A stretch of 64,000 bases of DNA from Bradyrhizobium sp. RP6. GTDB lineage: Bacteria > Pseudomonadota > Alphaproteobacteria > Rhizobiales > Xanthobacteraceae. Below the pieces are notes generated by a model. It saw nothing but the letters and a program-made list of their open reading frames with translations. It did not search any database and was not told the DNA's origin. The stretch spans positions 88,992 through 152,991 of the forward strand of contig NZ_RQIT01000017.1 in assembly GCF_003837805.1 (NCBI RefSeq). Direction: 5' to 3'. The position numbers and the translations under genes are program-made. How positions within the stretch are numbered: the stretch's first letter is position 1; the number at the start of each line of letters is the position of its first letter. This document shows, piece after piece, positions 18,133 through 26,384 of the stretch.

Positions 18133-18915
18133 ATGCCCATGATCGATGCCGACGGTTGCCTGCTCAACGTTTCCGTCGAGGGCCGCGACGGCGGGCCCAC
18201 CTTGATGCTGTCCAACTCGCTGGGCTGCACGCTCCAGATGTGGGAGCCGCAGATGAAGGCGCTGACGCAGGTGTTCCGCGTCATCCGCTACGACCGCCGC
18301 GGCCATGGCAAGTCCAGCGTTCCGCCCGGCCCCTACACGATGGAGCGTTTCGGCCGCGACGTGCTGGCGATCCTCGACGATCTCAACATCGAGAAGGTGC
18401 ATTGGTGCGGTCTGTCGATGGGCGGCATGGTCGGGCAATGGCTGGGCGCCAACGCGCCTGAGAGGTTCGGCAAGCTCATCCTTGCCAATACGTCCTGCTA
18501 CTATTCCGATCCAACAAACTGGCATAACCGCATCAAGGCGGTGAAGGATGGCGGCATCGCCGCCGTCGCCGATGCCGTGATCGCGGGCTGGCTGACCCAG
18601 GATTTCCGCGAGCGCGAGCCTGAGATCACCGCGAAGATGAAATCGATGTTGCTCGCCTCGCCGGTCGAGGGTTATCTCGCCTGCTGTGAGGCGCTGTCGA
18701 CGCTGGACCAGCGCGCGCTGCTTCCCAAGATCAAGAGCCAGACGCTCGTCATCGCCGGCCGCCACGACCAGGCGACGCCGATCTCGGCGGCCGAGTTGAT
18801 CCGTTCGAACATTCCCGGCGCCAGCATGACCATCATCGACGCCGCGCACATTTCCAACGTCGAGCAGCCGCACGCATTTACCGACGCGGTGGTGGGATTT
18901 TTGACGCAGCGTTAG
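18133..18915 (+). CDS. pcaD: 3-oxoadipate enol-lactonase
   Basis: 260 aa from ATG 18133, preceded by AGGAG at 7 nt (an upstream ATG at 18106 lacks one). Alpha/beta-hydrolase with nucleophile S95 in GLSMGG, Asp212 in GRHDQATP and His239 in AAHISNVEQP. It hydrolyses beta-ketoadipate enol-lactone to beta-ketoadipate. About 125 bp after pcaB; a short repeat lies between. Confidence 0.92.
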   Translation: MPMIDADGCLLNVSVEGRDGGPTLMLSNSLGCTLQMWEPQMKALTQVFRVIRYDRRGHGKSSVPPGPYTMERFGRDVLAILDDLNIEKVHWCGLSMGGMVGQWLGANAPERFGKLILANTSCYYSDPTNWHNRIKAVKDGGIAAVADAVIAGWLTQDFREREPEITAKMKSMLLASPVEGYLACCEALSTLDQRALLPKIKSQTLVIAGRHDQATPISAAELIRSNIPGASMTIIDAAHISNVEQPHAFTDAVVGFLTQR

Positions 18916-18922
18916 CAACGAC

Positions 18923-19009
18923 CGTCATTGCGAGGAGCGTAGCGACGAAGCAATCCAGACTGTCTCCTCGGACGCATTTCTGGATTGCTTCGCTACGCTC
19001 GCAATGACG
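18923..19009. repeat. Dispersed palindrome, family B copy 1, between pcaD and pcaC
   Basis: Starts CGTCATTGCGAGGAGCGTAG, ends CTACGCTCGCAATGACG; inner arms GAAGCAATCCAGA / TCTGGATTGCTTCG. A long near-perfect hairpin lying in the pcaD-pcaC gap; its 3' end abuts the pcaC ribosome site. Confidence 0.82.
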
Positions 19010-19023
19010 AAGGAGGAAAACAC

Positions 19024-19416
19024 ATGGACGACCAGAAGCGCCGCGATGCCGGCATGAACGTGCGCCGGAAAGTGCTCGGCAATGCCTGGGTCGACAAGTC
19101 GATCGCGAACCGCAACGCGTTCAACACCGACTTCCAGGACATGATCACGCGCTATGCCTGGGGCGAGATCTGGACGCGGCCGCATTTCGACGAGCGCACG
19201 CGGCGCGTGCTGGTGATCGGCACCATGGTCGCGCTCGGGCAATGGGACGAGTTTCGGCTGCACGTGCGTGCCGCGCTTGCCGAGGGCGGCTTCACGCCCG
19301 ATGACATCAAGGAAATCCTGCTGCAGCAGGCGATCTATTGCGGCGTGCCGGCGGTGAACCACGCCGTCAAGGAAGCCTCAGCGATTGTGCAGGAGCTCGG
19401 CCTGCTCAAGTCCTAG
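19024..19416 (+). CDS. pcaC: 4-carboxymuconolactone decarboxylase
   Basis: 130 aa starting at ATG 19024 with GGAGG 8 nt upstream; the open frame upstream is repeat sequence. Carboxymuconolactone decarboxylase fold (AhpD-like): WVDKSIANRNAFNTDFQDMITRY region and catalytic-helix residues QQAIYCGVPAVNHAV. It decarboxylates the product of PcaB to give the PcaD substrate. The last 39 bp overlap a convergent gene on the other strand. Confidence 0.93.
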   Translation: MDDQKRRDAGMNVRRKVLGNAWVDKSIANRNAFNTDFQDMITRYAWGEIWTRPHFDERTRRVLVIGTMVALGQWDEFRLHVRAALAEGGFTPDDIKEILLQQAIYCGVPAVNHAVKEASAIVQELGLLKS

Positions 19417-19932
19417 CGGCTCAAGGCTTGGCGGCTTGAGGCTTGGCGGCGCGGCGATCTCCGACGTCTTCGGCGCTGACGCCGGCTTTTCGATCACCAC
19501 CACGATCGCGGCACCGAGCAAGAGCAGAAGCTCGGTGGCATGCAGCCGGAGCGCGGCCATCTCGCCGACCTTCGAGGCCATCACCATGCTGGCAAACGAG
19601 ATCAGGCTGCCGATCGCCAGCGCAATGCCAAGCGCCTCGTCGCTGCCGCCGCTCTTGCGAATTCGGGGAATGCAGAGCAGCACGAGGTAGATCGCAAAGA
19701 ATGCCACCACGGTCAGGCGGCCCAGCGCAAGCAGCCAGGCGGTGCGCACCGTGTCCATCCCCGCCATCTGGAGATGGTCGCTCAGGAACAGCGCGACGGC
19801 GACGCTCGGCCGCTCGTAGAGGCCGTGCACAGGCGCGACAATGATGTTGAAGGCGACCAGGGCCCAGGCCGGAATGAAATAGGCCGCCAGCAGCGCGCCG
19901 TTGACCGAACCGATCCGCCAATTCCTGAACAT
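19378..19932 (-). CDS. Unrecognised four-helix membrane protein
   Basis: 184 aa from ATG 19932 with GGGAAG upstream (19980 is an alternative start adding 16 residues). Four hydrophobic segments at about residues 9-30, 55-83 (less regular), 86-107 and 115-150; the C-terminus is proline-rich and repetitive (SLKPPSLEPLGLEQ). I recognise no family. Converges on pcaC and overlaps its end by 39 bp, so mRNA interference between them is possible. Codon use is like the neighbours. Confidence 0.65.
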   Translation of the reverse strand: MFRNWRIGSVNGALLAAYFIPAWALVAFNIIVAPVHGLYERPSVAVALFLSDHLQMAGMDTVRTAWLLALGRLTVVAFFAIYLVLLCIPRIRKSGGSDEALGIALAIGSLISFASMVMASKVGEMAALRLHATELLLLLGAAIVVVIEKPASAPKTSEIAAPPSLKPPSLEPLGLEQAELLHNR

Positions 19933-20054
19933 TCCGCTTCCCGCCTGTTTGCCGAGGCCCTCCGACGAAGGCGGCGGCATCGGCGGAGCTAACTCGCATC
20001 AGACCGTGGCGGCAATTTAAACCCTTTGTTTACCTTAACTGCCGCCCGGACCTT

Positions 20055-20093
20055 GTCATCCGGGATGGTCCGAAGGACCGGACCTGGAATGAC
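20055..20093. repeat. Dispersed palindromic repeat, family A copy 4 (degenerate)
   Basis: GTCATCCGGGATGG, centre TCCGAAGGACC, then CCTGGAATGAC. Short and more diverged than the other copies. Confidence 0.65.
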
Positions 20094-20100
20094 TTTCGCA

Positions 20101-20129
20101 AGAAAAAGGCCCCGCCTTTCGGCGGGGCC
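20101..20129 (-). terminator. Rho-independent terminator of the Gln-rich microprotein gene
   Basis: Perfect 9-bp stem GGCCCCGCC / GGCGGGGCC with a 4-base loop (20108-20129), followed on the minus strand by TTTTTCT (20107-20101). It lies 28 bp after the stop codon. Confidence 0.85.
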
Positions 20130-20156
20130 ACTCCTACTCCTGGGCTCCCAAACTCG

Positions 20157-20327
20157 CTATTCCTGACCGCGCTGGCCGCCCTGTTGCTGGCCCGGACGAT
20201 CGCCCTGGCGCATCGGGTCCTGCTGCTGCTGTCCGGGTTTCTGGCCGCCGCCCTGCTGCTGTTGCGGATTGCGCTGGCCGGGGTTCTGACTCTGCTGGCC
20301 CGGATTCTGGTTCTGCTGCTTCGTCAT
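20157..20327 (-). CDS. Gln/Gly/Pro-rich disordered microprotein
   Basis: 56 aa, beginning MTKQQNQNPG and ending GGQRGQE. Composition is dominated by Gln, Gly, Pro and Asn in loose repeats (PGQQSQNPGQ, QQQQGGGQKPGQQQQ), with three Arg/Asp-containing stretches and no hydrophobic core, so it is intrinsically disordered. AGGGAG lies 9 nt before the ATG and a strong terminator follows, supporting a real transcript. Two other frames across the region are longer but have no ribosome site and no sensible composition. Function unknown; short Gln/Gly-rich stress or biofilm proteins are one loose analogy. Confidence 0.68.
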   Translation of the reverse strand: MTKQQNQNPGQQSQNPGQRNPQQQQGGGQKPGQQQQDPMRQGDRPGQQQGGQRGQE

Positions 20328-20614
20328 CGGGGGGAACTCCCTTGTTGGACGTCAGAGAACGGTGATAACGGCCGACCACGATTTTGGTTGCCTGGGAACC
20401 GGTTCCTTGCAATGCGGAACGGGAAGATGACGGTCGTAACGAAATGACCACTGTACAAGCCCATCTGACGCGGCTTCGCCAGTTGCGGCCGCCAGTTCCC
20501 TCCTGTTACAAAACCTGAAGAATGCTCAAGGGCTGCCGGGGCCCGAGAAGAAACTCAAGACTCTCTCTCGAATAGCTCCCTTTGAGCGGCGTCAGGTTTG
20601 GTAAACGGCAGCCC

Positions 20615-21532
<918 letters not shown>

Positions 21533-21544
21533 CGGACCGGCCGC

Positions 21545-22864
21545 GTGACAGCTCCCTCGACCAACACGGCCAAACCTGCAACGGGCATCTCCGCCATCCT
21601 CAAGACCGCCTTCATCAACGCCCTCATCGCGCTGGTGCTGTTCTCGCTGATGGTCGGCGTCCGGACCGAGGCAGGCCCCGACGGTCAGCTCACCTATTGG
21701 ACTAGGTTCGGCGAGTTGGCCTCCCTCGTTGCCGCGGTGTTCGGCGGCTCGATCGTGATCGAGCTGCTGCGGCAATGGATCGGTACGACCGGCGCCGACA
21801 AGCTGGTGCCGCCGGCCGTGCAGAGCGGCATGTCCCTCCTCGGCCGCTACGTCGCGCCGGCGCTGCTGATTTTCACGGTGCTGGTGCCCGTCATCTTCTA
21901 TAACCAGCGCTACATCCTCGATCTCGCGATCCTCGTGCTCACTTACGTGATGCTGGGGTGGGGATTGAACGTCGTGGTCGGGCTCGCCGGCCTGCTCGAT
22001 CTCGGCTACGTCGCGTTCTATGCGGTCGGCGCCTATTCCTACGGACTGCTCGCCACCAATTTCGGCTGGTCGTTCTGGATCTGCCTGCCGCTCGCCGGCA
22101 TTCTCGCCGCGTTCTGGGGCGTGCTGCTGGGCTTTCCCGTGCTGCGCCTGCGGGGCGACTATCTCGCCATCGTGACGCTCGCGTTCGGCGAGATCATCCG
22201 GCTCGTTATCATCAACTGGCAGGATCTGACGGGTGGCCCGAACGGCGTCTCCGGCATTCCACGTCCCTCCTTCTTCGGCATCCCGCTCGACAACAGCGAT
22301 GACGGGCTCGCCGCCAAGCTCGGCATCGAATATTCGGCGACCCACCGCATCATTTTCCTGTTCTACCTGATCCTGGCGCTTGCGCTGCTCACCAATTGGG
22401 TGACGATCCGCCTGCGCCGTCTGCCGATCGGTCGCGCCTGGGAAGCCCTGCGCGAGGACGAGGTCGCTTGCCGCGCGCTCGGCATCAACACCACGACCAC
22501 CAAGCTCACGGCCTTCGCGACCGGCGCCATGTTCGGCGGCTTCGCCGGTGCGTTCTTCGCCACCCGCCAAGGCTTCATCAGCCCGGAATCCTTCACCTTC
22601 CAGGAATCGGCGCTGGTGCTTGCCATCGTCGTGCTCGGCGGCATGGGCTCCCAGCTCGGCGTGGCGCTCGCCGCGCTCGCCATGATCGGCGGCTTCGAGC
22701 TGTTCCGCGGCCTGGAAACCTACCGCATGCTGGTGTTCGGCATGGCGATGGTGCTGATCATGATCTGGCGGCCGCGCGGACTGGTTGGCCACCGCGCACC
22801 CACGGTGTATCTGACCAAGGCCAAAGCGATCTCCTCCGACCTCGTCAAGGAAGGGCACGGATGA
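21545..22864 (+). CDS. livM: Branched-chain amino-acid ABC transporter permease LivM
   Basis: 439 aa, GTG start. The N-terminal 120 residues hold two extra membrane helices and a loop, making it longer than the usual 320-aa LivM, as in other Bradyrhizobium-type proteins. The core has LGWGLNVVVGLAGLLDLGYVAFYAVGAYSYG and the EAA-like loop GRAWEALREDEVACRALGIN. Stop overlaps the livG start by 4 bp. Confidence 0.94.
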   Translation: MTAPSTNTAKPATGISAILKTAFINALIALVLFSLMVGVRTEAGPDGQLTYWTRFGELASLVAAVFGGSIVIELLRQWIGTTGADKLVPPAVQSGMSLLGRYVAPALLIFTVLVPVIFYNQRYILDLAILVLTYVMLGWGLNVVVGLAGLLDLGYVAFYAVGAYSYGLLATNFGWSFWICLPLAGILAAFWGVLLGFPVLRLRGDYLAIVTLAFGEIIRLVIINWQDLTGGPNGVSGIPRPSFFGIPLDNSDDGLAAKLGIEYSATHRIIFLFYLILALALLTNWVTIRLRRLPIGRAWEALREDEVACRALGINTTTTKLTAFATGAMFGGFAGAFFATRQGFISPESFTFQESALVLAIVVLGGMGSQLGVALAALAMIGGFELFRGLETYRMLVFGMAMVLIMIWRPRGLVGHRAPTVYLTKAKAISSDLVKEGHG

Positions 22865-23690
22865 GCAGCGACAGGATTCTCAGCGTCGAGCGGCTCACCA
22901 TGCGCTTCGGCGGCATCGTCGCCGTGCAGGACCTGTCTTTCGCCGCCGGGCGGAAGAAGATCACCGCGCTGATCGGGCCGAACGGCGCCGGTAAGACCAC
23001 GGTCTTCAACTGCATTACCGGGTTCTACAAGCCGACCGGCGGGGCCATTCGCCTGAGCCATGACGACGGCAAGGTGATCGCGCTGGAGCGACTGAACGAT
23101 TTCCGCATCGCCAAGCAGGCCAGGGTGGCGCGCACGTTCCAGAACATCCGTCTGTTTCCCGGCATGACGGCGCTGGAAAACCTGATGGTGGCGCAGCACA
23201 ACGCTCTGATGCGCGCCTCCGGCTTCACCTTCCTCGGCCTTGTCGGCGCCCCCGCCTACCACAAGGCCGAGCAGCGCGCGATCGAGCTCGCCACCGACTG
23301 GCTGAGGCGAGTCAATCTGCTCGACCGCGCCGACGACGCAGCCGGCAATTTCGCTTATGGCGACCAGCGCCGGCTGGAAATCGCCCGGGCCATGTGCACC
23401 GAGCCTGCCCTGTTGTGCCTGGACGAGCCCGCCGCCGGCCTCAATGCGCGCGAGAGCGCGGCGCTGAGCGAGCTTTTGCTCTCGATACGGGACGAGCTCG
23501 GCACCTCGATTCTGCTGATCGAGCACGACATGTCGGTGGTGATGGAGATCTCCGACCACATCGTGGTGATGGATCATGGCGTAAAGATCGCCGAAGGCAC
23601 GCCGCGAGCGGTGCGCGACGATCCCAAGGTGATCGCCGCCTATCTCGGCGCGGATGAGGACGAGGCGGTGGCCGTGATGGAGAGCGGGAC

Positions 23691-23694
<4 letters not shown>
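22861..23694 (+). CDS. livG: Branched-chain amino-acid ABC transporter ATPase LivG
   Basis: 277 aa from ATG 22861, which overlaps the livM stop; the longer open frame to 22396 is an alternate reading of livM. Walker A GPNGAGKT at 39-46, LivG-type insert FRIAKQARVARTFQNIRLFPGMTALENL, signature FAYGDQRRLEIARAM, Walker B LLCLDEPAAGLN. Signature reads YGDQR rather than LSGGQ, usual for LivG. Overlaps livF by 4 bp. Confidence 0.95.
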
Positions 23695-24425
<731 letters not shown>

Positions 24426-24583
24426 CGCAGCCAGGACCGACAAGTGCGGCCGAATGTGGCGAGATATCTCCGCAAATGCCCGTATTTTGCCGGTGACTTC
24501 TCCTCGAATTCATTCGAGAATGGCGCCGGTTTGAACCGGGCATTCCCGGCAACGTCCACAGGCGACCACCCGCGAGGTATCTC

Positions 24584-25702
24584 ATGAAATCACTGAAGCT
24601 CATCGGTCTGGCATTCGGCGCATCGATCGCGCTGTCGAGCGCGGCTTTCGCGCAGGATGTCACCGTCGCAGTCGCAGGCCCGATGACCGGCGGCGAGTCC
24701 GCCTTCGGCCGGCAGATGAAGAACGGCGCCGAGATGGCCGTGGCCGATATCAATGCCGCCGGCGGCGTCAACGGCAAGAAGCTCGCGCTCTCCGTCGAAG
24801 ACGACGCCTGCGACCCGAAACAGGCGCGCTCGATCGCCGAAAAGATCGCCGGCGCGAAAATCCCGTTTGTGGCCGGGCACTATTGCTCGTCGTCGTCGAT
24901 CCCGGCTTCGGAAGCCTATGCCGACGGCAACGTGCTCCAGATCACGCCGGCCTCGACCAACCCGCTGTTCACCGAGCGCAAGCTCTGGAACGTGGCGCGC
25001 GTCTGCGGCCGTGACGATCAGCAGGGCCTGATCGCCGCGCAGTACATTGCCAAGAACTACAAGGGCAAGAACATCGCGATTCTCAACGACAAGACCACCT
25101 ACGGCAAGGGACTTGCCGACGAGACCAAGAAGGCGCTGAACAAGGCCGGCATCACCGAGAAGATGTACGAGTCGTACAACAAGGGCGACAAGGACTTCAA
25201 CGCGATCGTCTCCCGCCTGAAGCGCGACAACATCGACCTCGTCTATGTCGGCGGCTATCATCAGGAGAGCGGTTTGATCCTGCGCCAGATGCGGGACCAG
25301 GGCCTCAAGACCGTACTGATGGCCGGCGACGCGCTCGCCGACAAGGAGTACGCCTCCATCACCGGCCCTGCCGGCGAAGGCACGCTGTTCACCTTCGGCC
25401 CCGACCCGCGCAACAAGCCGACCGCGAAGAAGATCGTCGAGGCATTCAAGGCCAAGAACATCGACCCCGAGGGCTACACCCTCTACACCTACGCGGCGAT
25501 GCAGGTGTGGTCGCAGGCGGCCAAGAAGGCCGGCACCACCGACGCCAAGAAGGTCATGGCGGCGATGAAGGCCGGCAAGTGGGACACCGTGATCGGCCCG
25601 GTCGAATATGACTCCAAGGGCGACATCAAGCAGATCGACTACGTCGTCTACAAATGGGACGCCAAGGGCGGCTACGCCGAGATCAGCGGCAACGGCACCT
25701 GA
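24584..25702 (+). CDS. Periplasmic branched-chain amino-acid binding protein
   Basis: 372 aa. Signal peptide at 1-23 (MKSLKLIGLAFG...AAFAQ). Leu/Ile/Val-binding-protein fold: VAGPMTGGESAFGRQMKNGAEMA, VAGHYCSSSSIPASEAYAD and GGYHQESGLILRQMRDQG. Two cysteines (SVEDDACDPKQ and GHYCSS) are positioned as the conserved pair. GAGGTATCTC precedes the ATG. It is 158 bp after livF with its own possible transcription start. Ligand specificity is not decided by the sequence I can read. Confidence 0.94.
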   Translation: MKSLKLIGLAFGASIALSSAAFAQDVTVAVAGPMTGGESAFGRQMKNGAEMAVADINAAGGVNGKKLALSVEDDACDPKQARSIAEKIAGAKIPFVAGHYCSSSSIPASEAYADGNVLQITPASTNPLFTERKLWNVARVCGRDDQQGLIAAQYIAKNYKGKNIAILNDKTTYGKGLADETKKALNKAGITEKMYESYNKGDKDFNAIVSRLKRDNIDLVYVGGYHQESGLILRQMRDQGLKTVLMAGDALADKEYASITGPAGEGTLFTFGPDPRNKPTAKKIVEAFKAKNIDPEGYTLYTYAAMQVWSQAAKKAGTTDAKKVMAAMKAGKWDTVIGPVEYDSKGDIKQIDYVVYKWDAKGGYAEISGNGT

Positions 25703-25743
25703 GCGCGCTTGCCGGGCCTTTGGGCCGCATCCAATCATCATCG

Positions 25744-25774
25744 CGCCCCGGCCTGGCCCGGGGCGTTTCTTCTT
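25744..25774 (+). terminator. Terminator after the binding-protein gene
   Basis: 8-bp stem CGCCCCGG / CCGGGGCG (25744-25751 and 25758-25765), loop of 6, followed by TTTCTTCTT. It separates the liv cluster from the convergent receiver gene. Confidence 0.8.
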
Positions 25775-25783
25775 GCGGCAGCA

Positions 25784-26170
25784 TCAGACGGCTGCGGCCA
25801 GCTTGCCGCCGGCGGCGGCCTGGGCCTTCCGCAAGGCCTGCAGCAGATCGTTCGGCCGAAACGGCTTTTGCAGGCAGACCACGTTGGCGAGATGAGGCGA
25901 TTGGTCCACGAAGTCGAGCGCCGTCATGCCGGATACCGCAATGATTGGCAGCGCCGGTGCGCGCTCGCGCAGGGTCGCGATGACGTCGGCCCCGCTGGTG
26001 TCGCCGAGAAAGATGTCGACGATCGCCGCGTCACAGGGGCTCTCCGCGAAGGCCTTCAGCCCAGCCGCCCCGCTTTCGGCCTCCACGACCTCGAAACGAT
26101 TGACGCGAAGCACGATCGCGACCATCGCACGGACGTCCTTCTGGTCGTCGATGATGAGAACGCGGGGCAT
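25784..26170 (-). CDS. Stand-alone response-regulator receiver protein
   Basis: 128 aa from ATG 26170 with GGAAG 8 nt upstream; the frame stays open to 26350 but without support. A single receiver domain: acidic pair DDQ near residue 9-10, phospho-acceptor Asp in AIVDIFLGD near 53, Ser in AVSGM and Lys in CLQKPF. No output domain, so it acts by protein contact. It diverges from the hybrid kinase at 26385, a likely partner. Confidence 0.88.
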   Translation of the reverse strand: MPRVLIIDDQKDVRAMVAIVLRVNRFEVVEAESGAAGLKAFAESPCDAAIVDIFLGDTSGADVIATLRERAPALPIIAVSGMTALDFVDQSPHLANVVCLQKPFRPNDLLQALRKAQAAAGGKLAAAV

Positions 26171-26384
26171 GGGAACAACTTCCGATATCCGAATCACCAG
26201 GTTCGGCCCTGGAACCCGCCACAGCGGAGGTGCATTGTGGCATCGCCCGGTAAAGGGCATCTTACCCAATCCCTGTTCCGTGTTCCCACCGCGGTTAAGA
26301 AAGCTGTAACCTTCGGTTGAGTCGTGGCCGGTCCTGTTCACGATCCACACCCAAAACCGCTACCATGAACGGACTGCCGGCCGA

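Noticed and set aside
20395..20406. GGAACCGGTTCC palindrome as an EcfG promoter of the microprotein gene
   Set aside because: No CGTT-like -10 at 16-17 bp in either direction.
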